A stretch of 64,000 nt of DNA from Brachionus manjavacas (GCA_019054805.1 JAHQIY010000006.1:2976001-3040000), one strand, 5' to 3'. Counted from the first letter of the stretch, positions 1 through 14,407 are shown. Notes: generated by a model from the letters alone, not told the origin. Program-made: numbers and translations.

Positions 1-1690
1 TTAAAAAAAAAATGACATATTTTTGTGTTCATCAAACCATGTTTAATTATAAACAACTTTCATGTATAAATGTAGGTTTATAAAATTTTTTGTTTTTTTG
101 TTATTGTCTTAAATTGAGGACTGGTTGATTTTGTGACCCATTAGTCATATAATTTACCTGGCTAATTTTCTGTGGTAAATTTTAGGACCAAAAAACACTT
201 TCTTAATATCTTGATCTGCAATTAACTTTTTGTGAGAAAATTTAAACTTGATTTTTTGACAAGCTAATAAAATTGAGAAATATTTTTGATCAATAATATA
301 TTGATATGGTTATTGCATGGTATTTATTGGGAAGATAAGATTTTTGATAAAAAATTTAAAATATGATAAAAATCTTGTTTAAATAAAATTTTACTATATT
401 TATAAAAAGCATGTGATTAAATTAATTAACACCAAGATTCATTTGAATTTTTTACTATTTTTTTTAATATTTTAAACTCAGAATTAAAAAAAAAAAATAA
501 ATCTTAATTTGATTAAATTTTTTGTTCATCAATAGTCAATGTACTGACCCAATTATTATTTTCCAAAAATTTTTCTTTTTAAAATCCTGACTTTTAATAA
601 ATAATCGAGTCCACTGAACCTGATCTAGTGTATTTAAATAATGATGTTTTTTTTGGTAAAATTGAAACATATAAAGACAGTGATAAAGATGAGATTATGA
701 AATTTGACACAAGAATCTCCAGAATTTTTAAAGACTTTTTTTTTAAATTGGATAAAATCCTGTTAGAAAGTATTAAAAATAATTTTTTTCGAATCGCAAA
801 TAAATAATGATATTTTTCTTTAATAATTGTTATATATTTAATGTTTTTTTAGCAAAATTCAAATTTTTAAAAAAAAATCTAACTGATTACTTTAGACTTA
901 AAAACTTTAATTATTATATTTTTTCAGTGCTATTAAATATTCTTGTCTACTATGAGATTGCATGAAAAGAGATAAGAATTTTTTTAGCTGTCAAAGGGTT
1001 TTAACTGTCAGCGAAAATTTATCAAGTAAAAAAATTATTTCCGATTTCCAAAAAATTTTGAATCAATTTTTTACGTGAATTTAGCCGTAATATCAAAAAT
1101 CAAAATTTTTATTATAATCTTAAAAATTTAATGAAACCCTTGCGAAAAGTTGCGTGCACTTAAGCTAAATACCAAATTTTCCCAAATAAAACTTAGTCTT
1201 TGTAATTAAAACTTAACTTTTGAGGCCGCGCCAATGACTTAGAATTTTGATTTAATAATAATTAAAAAATGTTTAAAAATCAATTTTTGTTTACGATTTT
1301 TTAAACTGAATTAAAAAAACTAAAAATCGTTTTTTGAAATGTCATTTCTAAATTCACTTGTGCATACATTAAAATTTGGTAATTAGCTTTTAGTGCACCC
1401 AATTGTTTGCAAAGGTCAATGCTAAAAAGAAGACATATGGCTTCGTGAAAATTAGTACAAAAACACAGAAAAAAACGATTAAAACTTGAGCTAATTTTTC
1501 TATTAGTTCTGTTAATGCAACATGGTGCAAAATACATAGTTTCATCAACTGTCAAGTCTGCTAATGATGCGCAAAATTTCTGCGAAAAATTGAAATTGAA
1601 ATTTTAGAAAAAAAACTTAATGTCTTTTTTAATTAAAAATAAATTTTTAAATAAAGCCTAAAATTAAAATTAAATTCTATAAAATTGTTC
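1..1690. other. AT-rich stretch, probably intron
   Basis: No coding region is supported here. The sequence is dominated by A and T runs. It lies just past the splice donor of the ABR/BCR-like exon, and no exon resembling the expected C2 or RhoGAP domains was found. It is therefore most simply read as an intron continuing off the left edge. Confidence 0.5.
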
Positions 1691-1697
1691 AACTTAC

Positions 1698-3807
1698 ATG
1701 CATAAACAGCGCCGTTGATTTCTTCTAGCCAAGCGTTTCTTTCGAAATCAGAAGTGAACAAGAACTCGTGAGTGTTGGATGAATTTTGTATTGGACTTGT
1801 GCTTGTAGGATGTGAGCCCATGTTTGTATGATGTTGATGTTGATGTTGATGATGATGGTGATGATGAGAGTTATTTTTACTGCTAGCCAAACTAGAGGTG
1901 GTCAGATTGGCCAGATTGTTCATTGATGAGCTGAGCGCGGCGACCAAGGAACCGCTAAAACCGCCGGCACCAAGCGAGCTGGATGAGTTGGAAGAGGAAT
2001 TAGAAGCAAAACTTGAGGACAACATGGGGTTAGCTCGCACAATCAGCTTGAGTCTAGATGACTGAATGGCCAGCTCGTTTTCTTGCTCGGCAAGTTTTTT
2101 CTTTATTTTTTGCTGATTTCTGGCCGATGCATTCTCTTCGGTCTGTTTCTTTAAATTTCCTCTTAGTGACACCACTTCTTCCCTCAAGTGTCTCAGCTCG
2201 TTTTCGGACTTGGCCGACTTGTGCTCGTCGGTAAAAATCTCCAACTGGTCAATTGGAATAAACCACTTGAGCTGACGTCTGTCTTTTTTGAGTCGACAAC
2301 AAACCAAACAATCGCCAAACAGTACCAAGTGTCGCAGTTTTCTCTCATTGCTATTCTCAATCAGCTCAATGACGTCCTCGTTTTTGCGCACCTCTTTGGG
2401 CATTATGTTGCGGTTTATTTCGTTGAAGACCATTTCGCGCAAATTTTTGGACGCCTCGTTCTCAAACAGCGACTTTATGTTCGACTTTAAGCTGGCACAG
2501 TAGCTGTTGGGCAAATCGTTCGAGGCCAGTATGCACTCTTCTTTCAAGCTGTAGATGAATTCGAATAGTTTTGTTGGACGCCTGAGTATGTCCTCGGTGA
2601 AAATGCTGGTCAAGTCGAACAACTGCTCGCTTTTGGTGTCATTGTAGTACAGGTCGTAGGGGTCTTTTTTAACAGGCACATTTTTTTGCGTAAAACGCGA
2701 CAATAGACCGGGTTTTTTGGAATTTTTCACTTCACTACTCAGCAGCTTGTTGAACTCGTTCTGGCACTCAGTGAGCGTTTTTCGCTTCGACACACTCTTG
2801 GAATTTTCCAGCTTGCTCAAAATGGTCATCGATTTGGGATAGTTTTTCAAGAATTCCAGATAAACCGGAAAGCTTATCTCCATTATATTGGCCAGCAAAT
2901 TAAGTGCATTGGTCAAAAAGCTTTCCTTTAGATAGAACATTGAGTTTGTGGGGTAGGGGCTGGTTGGCGAAAGGTTCGTTGCTTGTCGGGAAGAGCCGAC
3001 CACTTGATTTAGCTTGGTGTTGGCGGGCGATGTCTTCGAGTTGGACTGGAGCAGTTCGTTCAGCGTGGTCAAGTAGTCGTGTAGTTTTTGAGCAACAATG
3101 TCATGTGTAGTGTATATCTGTTGAATGCCGGAGAACAATACACTTATATCAGTTTGGGATCCGCTAAAGTTGTCATCCAGATACTCTTTGAAGTCGAGCA
3201 GTTTTCTGAGCTTGTCCAGGTAGAGTTTTTCGTTGTGGAGAGTGGTGGCCACAAAAGTTTTGAGGCGTTTTGTAGTGTTGTCATCGAATTCGTCGTGGAA
3301 TGGGAAAGTGGGACCGGAGGCGTTGTGGTAGCCCGAGTCGAGGTCGTCGTCAGCCGATTCCTCGCCGCCACCGCTCAGGCCTGTCGCGTTCGCCTCCAGC
3401 ATTTCGTGATCGCTGTCCACCAAATTGCCACTGCTCTCGGTCAAATCGGGACTAATTATGGTCTTGTAGAAGGGCAGATTTTCGCTGATGCTCATCCAGT
3501 TTTCGTTGGTGGAATCGGGCGTCTTGGACAGTGGCGACGAGTTGTTGTTGCTTGACTCGAAAGATTGCTGCCGCTGGTATATTAGGTCGCATGTGTCGTT
3601 GGTAATGGCGATTGTGTGACGGTTGGTTTTGGGCGCACTTGACTTCACCGCTATTTGGTTGATGAGGCTCGGGTGGCGCAAAGACGCATTGTTCACCGGG
3701 GAGCTGGTCATCAGTTTGCTTACTTGATGTTGGCTGGTGTACGGCGACGCCGGCGACATTATCACATTGTTTATGTTTATGTTCTTACTCGATTGGTTAT
3801 GTGACAT
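1698..3807 (-). CDS. ABR: ABR/BCR-type RhoGEF, first coding exon (partial gene)
   Basis: One long exon encodes about 703 residues. A Ser/Asn-rich N-terminal region (1-180) is followed by a Dbl-homology region (about 185-470) and a PH domain. PH landmarks are RKLRHLVLFGDCLVCC, KWFIPIDQL and, after an insert, HEFLFTSDFERNAW, which track human ABR/BCR. The PH insert holds a charged helix as in BCR/ABR, plus a Ser/Asn-rich stretch and a His/Gln run near residue 665. A GTAAGTT donor at 1697-1691 ends the exon in phase 1. In the family, C2 and RhoGAP domains follow; these should lie beyond the left edge. The protein would activate and also inactivate Rho-family GTPases at the membrane. The exon is much richer in G+C than its surroundings. 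The start ATG at 3807 is the first in frame. Family is clear from the PH match; the DH part is more diverged. Confidence 0.8.
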
Positions 3808-6532
3808 TTTTTTTATTTTAAAAAAAATTTCAAAAAAATAATTTTAGAATTTATTTGTTACAACATGACACATTTTTATATCTATAAATAAAAAAAGATA
3901 ATTTTTTTCTTTTTAAAAATAAAAAAGATAATATTTCAAGTTTTTTTACTAACTTAACTACTGGTCGTAAATATGTACCAATTTTGCGAAACTATTTTTA
4001 TTATCTAGCGAGAATGTGGTACAAAATTTTTTTTTTTAGTATTTTTATTTTTTTTTGGTAATCCTCTTTATTTTCTCATATAATATTTATTTTGGCATGT
4101 TTTTAATTTACATCTGCATTACGCAAGCTGAGAAATATCCGTATTTATCACCTAATTTCAACTAATTACACGGATTAGACATACTAGTTTCATTGCTTAA
4201 GGTTTATCGGTGTTCTAGAAATATAAAATTTTACTAAAATTTAATTGAGACAATTTTTGTTGTTGTCTAAAGCTTCGATATACACAAACATTGTTTATTC
4301 AATTTATGACTTTATCTAAAATTTAAATATTTCTCAAGTAACAAAAAAAAATTTCAATTTTTACACAATTTATTGATAAACGGATACGACTATAGATTAA
4401 ATTATGTATTAAAAAAAATGATATTTCATACTATTTTATTTTGATTCAATGCTTTTTTGATATTATTATTAATTAAAATTTAATATAAAAGGAAATGTTC
4501 GATTCCTATTAGGGAATTATTATCATTCTATATTTTAATCTACAAAAAAATAAAAAATTATCAAATAGATTGAACCGAAAAACAGTAATAATAGAGGTAT
4601 TCTAGTGCATTTATATTCTTTAAAATAAAATAGCTCTGAAAGTCTAAAATTATGACACATTTTATTGCTGATATGGTAAATGAACCTTTGGAATCTACTT
4701 AAATTTTGTTTTTGTAAAATTGGTAATAAAGAACAGAATAAAACTTAAAAAGTTTTATGATTTTTCTTTCAACGTTTAAAAAATAAAATTTCTGCAAAAT
4801 TCACAAAATTTCTGCAAAATACTCTACGTTCAAAAATTCAATTTCAATTGAAGTTTAATTTCTGCTAAATTTTCAGTATAATCAAAATTTACAAAAAAAT
4901 GCGCTTCTTGCTTTTTTAACCTCTTGAAAAAACAGTTATAAGATTTTTGACCCTTTTTCCTATTCTTTGGTAACAAATTTCATAAAAACAAAATAGTCAA
5001 AAATCTTAGAACTTTCTCTTTCAGTCCAATGACATGATTAAGATGACCACAGATTAAGATTAATTAAAAAATATTGTTTGAATCTAAAGAATAAGGATTT
5101 TTTTTTTAAATTGATTTTTACTTTATGAATTAACTTTTTTAACTTCTGTGCACCATGTTAATTAAAAGTCAATTTTCTTAAAAATATTTGAAACTATTTC
5201 TCTTCGAATCGAATTTTGCTCTTGAACTTATTAAATTTAATCACTTTTTCTTATTCCATTAAAGAAAAAATAGAAAATTTAGCTTGAAGTTTGGAGTAAT
5301 TTTTCATTTTGAAAGGAAATAAAATAAAAGTTAAATAAAATTCACATGTCCAATGTTAGAATGAAAATTCATTAATTTTCTTTTTTTTACATGATTAGAA
5401 AATTTTTTTAATTTTTTTCCTAGTTGAATTAATTATCGATAAAAAAATTTTTTAAGATTATTTCAACGTTTTCGGATTTATTTCAAGGCAAATTTATAAT
5501 TGCTTTAATAGTCCCTTTTTTCATTTTTTTTCTTTGCGCGCCATGTTTTTGTTGGAACTTTATTTCAAACAAATAAACTGTATATAATTCTTGGAAAAAA
5601 ATCTTAATTTAAAAAAAAAAATTTGAATTTTAAAACAACCAAAAGAAATAATAATCAAAAGAAAATTTGCAGTTGATTATTAGAATTTAGAAAAAAATGG
5701 AAAAAAATTATTATAAAAATGACAACGAGAAGCAAATGGTTGATAATATTGCTAGAATACGAGCATATCACATAGAATATCACATTACTGATTTTGATAC
5801 ACAGCTAAACCCTAGAGGTTTGATAAAGTATCAAATAGTCACATATTTATTTTTTTGATATAGCTTACACTTAGCTATGAGAAAGTCAATTGATTAGATT
5901 TTTTTCCATTTTCAATGCCTTAGAGTATATATAAACTCTTTAAAACAGTTGCATAAGACAAATTAAAAAAATTGAGATACTTTATTTTTACCTCAATTCA
6001 AAATTAAAACAAAAAACTTAACAATAGAAATACTATTTTATAAAGAGAAAAATTCAAATTGTTGGTACGAAATGTGACTCGATTATAAATGGATTTAACC
6101 CATTGTTTGGACTAAAAGATCAACTTTTTAAAAAAAGAAAAAAATCACAATGGGCTCCTAAATTGAATAGGTTTTTGTGCAAAAATATTAATTAGTTACG
6201 TAAGGCGAAATCTTAATTTTTGAGAAATTTTAAATTGTAACCACAAATTAAATTGAAACAATATTTCCGAGACCAGCTCACAAAGTTCGAGCCTATTGAC
6301 TAAAGAAAAACTCAATCTCTACAAAACATATTTGATCAAGGTGGCATTCGTTGAATCTTAGACTAGTTTAGCGTATTTGCCAACAAATTAAATAACGCTT
6401 TGAGTATTTAATCCCAAGCAAGCTTAAACAAAAATCTAAAAATAAATAACATTTAAATATTTATTTTATCAGTTTATTATTAGCTAACAAAAACATTAAA
6501 ACACCGGGACTAATTGACTTTAAAGCAATACT
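3808..6532. other. Long AT-rich intergenic region
   Basis: About 2.7 kb lies between the divergent 5' end of the ABR-like gene and the 3' end of the small ORF at 6533-6730. Apart from the 53-codon plus-strand ORF at 5697-5858, I see only A/T tracts and no convincing gene. Confidence 0.5.
5697..5858 (+). CDS. Possible small ORF or exon, unknown
   Basis: An ATG opens 53 codons ending in TGA. The residue mix is varied and charged (it contains ARIRAYHIEYHITDFDTQLN) rather than the Lys/Asn/Phe/Ile mix typical of chance ORFs in this DNA. No family is recognised. No clear partner exons or polyadenylation signal were found, so it may be chance or an isolated exon. Confidence 0.15.
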   Translation: MEKNYYKNDNEKQMVDNIARIRAYHIEYHITDFDTQLNPRGLIKYQIVTYLFF

Positions 6533-6730
6533 TTACTCAGGTTTTACTTGGCTGCATTGGACCAAAACATCGCCATAATTTAGACACGATTTGGACAAGA
6601 TGAAAGAATCGATCGAATTATTCGCATCGACAAATTCGAATTCTTTTTTATCTTTAGACGATTTGTTGTTGCTCGACACGGATTCATTCAGGTCGTATAC
6701 TTGCAGTGTAGAGCTCGATATGGTCGCCAT
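6533..6730 (-). CDS. Small hypothetical protein, 65 residues
   Basis: The ATG sits in a good eukaryotic start context (ACCATGG). The product is hydrophilic, Ser/Asn/Asp-rich in the first half, with a second half containing ILSKSCLNYGDVLVQCSQVK. There is no signal peptide or membrane segment. The stop is followed about 55 bases downstream by AATAAA on the minus strand (complement near 6473-6478), consistent with a single-exon transcript. Codon use is richer in G+C than the flanks. I do not recognise the family. It could also be a first exon, since GTAAAG overlaps the stop and could act as a donor. Confidence 0.4.
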   Translation of the reverse strand: MATISSSTLQVYDLNESVSSNNKSSKDKKEFEFVDANNSIDSFILSKSCLNYGDVLVQCSQVKPE

Positions 6731-7711
6731 GGTTTGTTTTGAAAACGAATAGGTATTCGATTTTTTGCTTTTTTATTTTTTAAATTAGAAAAAATATTCA
6801 AATAAAAGACTATTAGCCTTGTTAATTTTGGATGTGAATTAGATTTAGTTGACAAGTATGAAAAATTTAAGGCCTAATGTCCTAATTTGGAAGACATGTC
6901 CTTACTTTGAAACTAAAAAAAATTTCATGTGTCAAAGTGATATTAAATTGAATCTCAAAAATTAAATTTAATCTTTTTTTTATTTTATTTTTGTGCTACT
7001 TAAGAAGACGAAAAATCTTATATTGAAAAATAAAAAATTAATTTGTGCTTAAAAAAATAAAATCTCATGACTCAAATTAATTTCTTAATTAATCAAAAGT
7101 ATGTTATTAAATCTTGGTCTCAATAAATAGTAAAAATAATACTCATGTGCAAATTATTGACTATAAAAATTTAATAGTTTGTTTTAAAAGAATAAAATGA
7201 GTTAAATTTTGAAATTATTTTATAAATAATTTTAGTTCACTTTCTAAATTGAATTATATCTTCTTAAAAGTATTTTAAAATTTTTTTTTAATTTGAAAAT
7301 TGGCTTGGAAACATCCCGGGACTAACCCGAAAAGCATGATACCTTCTTTTCAGCCCTCTTGCTTGATTTAATTGAAGTTAAATTTTAATTGTCGATATTT
7401 TACAAAATTTCGTATGTAAAAAAGATAAAAAAAATGAAAAGAAAAAGAGGAAAAGCATTTAGATTTGAAGTGCATCGAATTCAAAATTTTAAATTATTCT
7501 TATTTTTAAAAATCAATTCATAATAAAAACTTATTTAAACATTTAAAAACAATTATGAACTGACAATAAAATTGGGAGTTTTTTTTTAAAATCAAATTTT
7601 AAGATATCTGTTTTTGACTCAACACTCATGTATAAGATTTTTATCAATCTTATTTTTTGGCTAAAAAATAAAGATTTTCTCAATGATTTTTTTGTTAATT
7701 TATTCTAAAAG
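6731..7711. other. AT-rich intergenic region
   Basis: No gene is seen between the small ORF and the proposed last exon of the HPS4-like gene. The sequence is A/T tracts only. Confidence 0.5.
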
Positions 7712-10700
7712 CTAGAAACTTTTAATGAACTCAAAACTGCTCTCAATTTCACTGTCTCTGATTTTACAGTCCATAAAAAGTATTTAGTCTAAACTAATAT
7801 TTGTTTTTTTTAATTTTTAGACAATTCTTTAATTGGGAAGATTTTGGATTGCGTACTTACTTAATTTCCATCTTGGTAAGCTCAGGCATTGCTTTAAATA
7901 ACTCATGGTATAAACTCAGGTTAGACATTGCCGATCTTGGTACCGAATTTGATTTTCCGAAGAAGGAATTTTTAATGATGTGATTCCGATCGATAACACA
8001 TGAATAAAGTAGACCATTGTTATCGGTGATCGAGTTTCTTGGTACCAGATCAGAAATACTTCTTTGCTCCTCCATAAGATCCAATTCAAGGTCACTAAAA
8101 TTGTTGACAAACTTTTGCCACTTAAAAATTCATAAAAATATATGAAAAAATTTTATTTAGTTAGATTAAAAGGTTTTGTTTAGTTTGTCAATAGACTAAT
8201 TTTGATTTTTGATAAAATAATTGTAAATAAGACGCGTACAAGGACCAAAAATAGTATTTTTAAAGATAACTAGTTTGATTGTGTATTTTGAATCGGATCA
8301 TGAATTTCTCTATCATCGCTTAAATGTATGCTTTTTGGATGGATGGATAAACAATAAAATATGTCAGATTTAATTAATATTTGAGCTTGATTAACGACGT
8401 TGTTGTTAGATACCTAGTGAGATGAATTTTTAAATCGCCTAAACGGATTTAGTACTTTCAAGAATTTCTTAATTCTAGTTTATACGCTAAGTCAAAGGGA
8501 TGGCTTCAGTAAATTTTAAATATCTCAAATTAAAAGAATTGAAAAAATAAATAAACTTTTAAATTGATTGTGCTGATAAAAGGTATAAAATTAAAGAAAT
8601 TGGTCATATTATTTGTTTTTAGTTTTTTTATTAACTAGAGTTCTAGAAGACTTACAAATAAAGTAATTATTCTATTTGAAATATTAAAATCATAATAAAT
8701 CTCTTCTATTCAAAGGAACATGTTTGTTCGAGCGAATTTAAGAGTTTGAAAAATAAAAAAAACAATAGTAATCTTTTATAAGAGTCTTAAGATAAAAAGT
8801 ATTGTTTTTTTGAGAAAAATGGATTTAAAAAAAAAAAAAGCATAAGTATTTAACTTGTATAATATGACTGGTCTTCCAGAAAAATTAATGACATTACTTT
8901 AAGTATGAATAATAGTTTTCATTTTGAATTGAAGAGTTTTATATGAAATAAAATTGTGAAGGCTCTTATCTTGAGATAAAAAAGGGTCTAATCAAAAGTT
9001 GATATTTTTCTTTTAAATTTCACTTGATTAAAATAAAAAACTATCAAATAATAAAAAAAAAAAACTTACAATATTGACAATAAAATCTTTCCTGTATTTA
9101 TCTGACATTGTGTCTAAACACATCAATACTAAGCTTAATTTGGAATTTTTCTGAAAATAAAGGGCAATCTCTTGATCGATGTCATCATCAAAAAATTCAT
9201 TTGTTAAATCATTCGAATTGTCCGAATTTAATTGAGTAAAAGAGCTTAGCGAAATTTTGGTTCGAAATCGAGTTGACTTTGGCAAAATGTCCATTACTAA
9301 ATCATCATCTGAATTTTTTTTTTCCAAAACTTCAAAAGATTTGTCATCTAAATTTTCGCTTGCTGATTCACTTGGCTCTTTGATCAGGTGATTGAGCCAG
9401 CGCTTAGGCAGATAGACCTTGACTAAATGACATCGTGATGGCGTGTCTAATAACTCGTTTATAGGCTCACAGTGTTCAATCAGCTAAAAGTAGAAAAAAA
9501 TTAGCAATCAATTCAATTCTAGAGCAAAGCTCTGATTTATTGCTGAATCTAATCATTTATGATTATATGAATTAATAAATCTGGCTAATATTAAGCGGTT
9601 GGAATAAATCATTTACATTTGTTTGTTCGTTAGTCAAAAAGTATAATAAATTTATTATCATATGAGTTTTGATTCCAGTCGATAAGACCCTGGCAATATA
9701 GATGAAGAAAGGTTTAGATTTTGTTGAAATTTTTGCGAAAAAAAATTAAATTTTTTTTAGATAAAGAAATTTTCTAGCATTGTTCTCGAGTTAAATCAAA
9801 AACAAAATATTTAAGTATATTTACCTATCGTCATAGAATAATAGAGCTGCAAACGCATTCAGTTGTTTTGTTGAGTAATTCATCAAATTATTGCATCTAG
9901 ATTCGATTTTTACCTTTTGGCAAAATAAAAAATTAATAAATTTAAATTTTTTTTCAATTTGTAAAGTATGTTTTGTTAGCTTTTTTTTTCACAAGGTCTT
10001 AGTAGTTTATTATTTAAGACCAATTTTAGTATTTTTTTTAGGGTCATGTTCCAATTTTGCTAATAATTTATGCGGTCACACACAATTAAAAACCAACAAA
10101 TCATTTAAGTTAAATTTGGCACAAAATTTTTGGGAAAATTAATGGTTAATTTAAGGACTGACAAAATATTAAGCTATTACTCAATCCCTAAATTAATTTT
10201 TTATGTTTGACAAAATTTTGTTGTTGAGAGTTTTAATTTTTAATTTTAGACTGTCCCTAATTATTTATTTTGAGCAAAGGCATAAATACTTTTGAGATTT
10301 TTTGGACAAAATTCAAAAAGTTTGAAATAATTTTGCTAATTTTTTTTTCTAAAACTAATCTCTGATTAACCCTTGCAGTCAAAATTAGATAATGATGATG
10401 TCTAGATGTCATTAAATATTACATCTAATTCATCGCATTTTATAATTAATCTGGAAAAAAATAAAAATTTAATGTTTTTTTTTGTTTATCTATTGCAATG
10501 AAATGAAAAAAATCCAAAAAATAATTTTACTTGTAAATTTTTGGATACAAATGAATAGTAGGAATCAAAAGCGATGTTCTTTGTGTTGAATAACGACTCG
10601 CAGCAGATAGTGGTTATTTCATTAATTCGATGCTTGAAATTATAGTAGTTATCTTCATCTGTCTATTGAAACAAAAAAAAAGATATTATTTGGCAAAAAT

Positions 10701-11933
10701 AAATTGAAAGAATAATTACATTAAGATTAATTTTCTTACATTCAAAAGCAAAATGAAAAAATGGAAAAAAATCAATAAAAATAAGTTGAAATAGGGAATT
10801 TCAAGCGAGAAGCTCAGCACTAAGATTTAAACCAGCGGCAATTTTGAGCACCAATTACCCGGTCTTTAGCTGAAATAGGTCCATAAATCATTTTTATTAA
10901 ATTAAATAAAATAGCCAACTTCTTTTCTAATAACAATTCATTATTCAATGTAATTTGATCGCTTGCTATAACCTTAGAAAAAAATTAATTTTTTAATTCC
11001 TTGTTTGAAAATGGGCCGTATTTAAATAAAACAATTATTGATTTTTCGAAACTATTTTAATATAAAAAAATAAAAAATTTTATAATTAATTACCATTAAA
11101 AACTGCTGGTTAAGTGGTCTCAAACAAAATATTATTTTATCTAGACTAAATTGCTCCACATTGGAAGTTGGCACTAGACCCTTGAAAAATTCAATGGCTC
11201 CAATTAACTGACCCAGTAAAAACACATTCTGGGAAAAAAAATAAATTATAAAAGAAAAAACTTATATTTTCATTATTTTAAAATTCAGTGGAAAGATTAG
11301 TTTTGTCTTTAAGATATTTCAACTGTCTTCTTGTTGCGTTAGTTAATTAATTGTAAAAATTTGCTTCAATTTTAGATTAAACTTCAAAGTGAGAGAGTTA
11401 GTATGTGTTTTTCCTGCAAACAATCTCGATTTAGTTTTACCTTTTTTTTTTTGAAATTTTATCTGCACTGGGAGTAAATTGATTAATCTTTAATTACGGC
11501 AGCTAAAGAAAAAGTTTTGTAAAATTAGACTAAGACACATGTTACCATACCATTCAACTAACATCAGCAATAAACTTTTGAGATAGAAAACAAACTTTTT
11601 AATTTACGTATGAGAAAAACATTTAATACGAAATTAATAAAGACTTGGTGGGAATTGAACAAAATCATCGATATTAAAAGCTGATATAGTTAGAAACATT
11701 GCTCGAAATGATAAGAACCGAAAAAGGCATTATCTATTTAAATGTTTAACCAAATATTTAGCGATTAGCTAAAATGATAAGGTTTTTATTGCAGCTTGAA
11801 GACCGATTCCAAATTAAAAAAAAATATTTACTGATTCTTTTTTCTCATTAGGATAGAAGCTAATTATCGCATCGCCAAAAAAGTCTCTGTCACTTTTCAT
11901 GTATTTGTTGTCGTAAATAAATACAAAATGCAT
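7712..11933 (-). CDS. HPS4: HPS4-like BLOC-3 subunit
   Basis: Nine exons chain in consistent phase: 11933-11832, 11228-11094, 10972-10859, 10662-10531, 9913-9825, 9689-9617, 9483-9070, 8120-7861 and 7757-7712, giving 454 residues. The N-terminus is a longin domain of the HPS4/CCZ1/INTU class: FIYDNKY, then ISFYPNEKK, then LLGQLIGAIEFF, close to the HPS4 pattern of a Tyr-Asp turn, YFYPS and LLCGQIAGVV. A second longin-like part follows (AALLFYDDRVLSTG, matching ILYKGLIVSTQ). BLOC-3 (HPS1-HPS4) is the exchange factor for Rab32/38 in lysosome-related organelle formation. The protein is shorter than human HPS4 (about 700 residues) because the disordered middle is reduced. The short last exon is the least certain part. 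CCZ1 is the main alternative. Confidence 0.65.
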
Positions 11934-14407
11934 TTTTTATCAAATTGTTATCTAAAAATAAAATTGGGTGTGCTCGTCTATATTGACAAATTTTGGTTTT
12001 AAAACCCTTTAGTGGCCAAATTGAGAAAAAACTCGTGACTTCTAGTCATGGTTCTTGATCACCAAACATCAAACTAACATGCAACAAATCCAAGAATACA
12101 TTTTTGTTAGAAAAAAACAAACTACGACATTTAGTCAAAAAAAAGTCTATGAAACTTGAAAATTATCAAATAATTTTCGAAAAATCCTTCTCTTTCTTAT
12201 TTTAATATTAAAATTTTATTATAAAATCACAATTGAAATAAAATAGATGAATAACAAAAAAGTTGGAAACACAAGAGCATAGAGAAAGTGGTTGAATAAG
12301 ATGAGCTGTAGAGGAATTTGAACGAAAAAGATTTGAAATTATGAATTTTCTTGTGAAAATAAAACAAATTCAAATGTCTTTTTTGATATGTAGCTCCAAT
12401 CAAAATATCATATAATTAAAAATAATTTTATTTTTGATTTTTTTTCTCATTCATTTCGACTAAACTTCGTTAGGTTGAATTATTTTAAAGCTTTGTTTTT
12501 TATTAATTTAGCAAATATGAATTAAAAAAATTGAAATGATAAACTTTATTTTGTTTAATTGCTGCTAAATTATTTTATTTTTAAATAATGAATTATTTAT
12601 TATAATTTAAATGTTGAGTATTTTTTTATTTTGTGTTTATAATAAAAACAGATTATGAACAAATAATCGAAAATATTGAAAATTTTTAAAAGTGAATAAT
12701 TCTAAATAATGTGCGGCTTAAGGAACTTTTTCAACTTAAATAATTTATTCTCAAGTATTAAAATCGATCTTTTTAAACCACGAGGTAATATTTTTTTATC
12801 GACTAAATAACAACACTAGCTTAATAATCATTACCGTTCCACTAAGCTTAATGGCCTTTTTTTTAATAAACATAATTTAAATTTAACTTATTTGACCACT
12901 TTTAGGAAAAGCAATAACAACTCTTTAACTATTGTTAATAATTTTAAATTGAAAACTTAACGAATCATTAAAAATAGTAACTATACAAAATATTGAATCA
13001 AAATTTTGAAAAAATTTGCTTCGGTCAAAGTTATTTTTTTCACCTGAAAGAAGCCTCTTAAAAAAAAAAAAAAAATTAAAAAATTTGAAAAAAAACTCAG
13101 GTTTAAGTTTTTATTTTCAAACTGGTTTGAATCAGGGACTTAAGCTTATCCACTAGGATACGGGTCAAAAATATTTACATAATAATAATCAAATAAATCA
13201 TAAAATCCTTAGTAGTTCTTTTTTTTAACTCAAGGCATTTCTAAATTTAGTATTCAAGCTAGTTACAATCATGCCCTACGATTAAAAATTCATTTCAAGG
13301 TAGAGAAACTCCAATAAAAAAATATACCTATTCTTTTTTGAAACTAAAAAAAAAGGATCTAGCCATTTTTATTAACTAATTAAACTATGAATAATTTGGG
13401 ATTTTTATTTTTTTGATATTTCGTGTAACTTGAAATTCTAGAAACTTTTAAAAACTAAAGAATAAGTCACAATATAATTTTAAAACATAGTCATTATTTT
13501 TAATGTCAACCATCAAATATGCCTTTATAATTATAGACAAAAAGACGCTAATAAGATAAACTGTGTGCGTTCGTTACCCTTTTTTTAACTATTTCCAAGC
13601 GATTACACCCAAAAAGTCGAGATTTGTGTCGCCAAAATCCAATTAGATGCACATTATCGAATGACTCAAGTCTCTTGATAGGAACGATGTTTTACTAAAG
13701 GTCTAATTAATTCGAAATTTGAAAAAATAGATCAAGAATCTTGAAATTTATTAACCCGCTTTTACCAATTAAATTAAGGTTCAATTAAATTTTTTATTTC
13801 ATTTGGGTGACATAGATTCATTGATCATTTCGTGCACTCTAAACAGTTTAGTATCAAGTTGTAGACTCAAAACAAACATGATTTTTGATCCAGTTTGAAT
13901 TGAATTTTGAGAGAAAAAATTTAATCGAAAATAGTTTTCTTAATTTTCACAAAATCTTATTACAATAAAAAAAAATACTTTTTATCTTATTTAAATAAAA
14001 ATTATTGAAGGATCTTTTGAAATTTTTATTAAAAGTTGTTCATTTTGAAAAAAAACATGATATTTGCATTGCTAGATTAAAAAAAAAAATAAAAAATTTA
14101 TTCAAGTCAAAAATTGAAAACAAAATTAAGCATTTGAATGAACAATTAACATAAATGTTTTACTTTTCTTTTACTCAAAAAGCTATGCTTTGACAAACAA
14201 CTATTACTTCAGCTAGACTAAGAAAAATTATTTTCAAAAATTGAAAAAAAACTTGAAAACTGCTTGAAAATAAATGTTGAGTTAATTTTAAATTTTTTTC
14301 CTTTGATGAATTATTTCATGATGAAAGTACATGAGTGTGAAATTATCGAGAAAAGCCTCAATAAAATCGTTCGTATCAAAATTATTTGAAAATAATTCTA
14401 ATCTAAG
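11934..14407. other. AT-rich intergenic region between divergent genes
   Basis: About 2.5 kb separates the HPS4-like gene (minus) from SF3B5 (plus). Long A/T tracts only; no ORF, RNA gene or repeat that I can support. It must hold the promoters of both genes. Confidence 0.5.

Noticed and set aside
1301-1555. 84-codon minus-strand ORF beyond the ABR-like exon
   Set aside because: Phe/Ser/Leu-rich with no resemblance to the C2 or RhoGAP domains expected next, and no in-phase acceptor pairing with the donor at 1697; probably chance.
2188-3555. Several plus-strand ORFs opposite the ABR-like exon
   Set aside because: They are antisense shadows of the GC-richer coding exon; no family resemblance.
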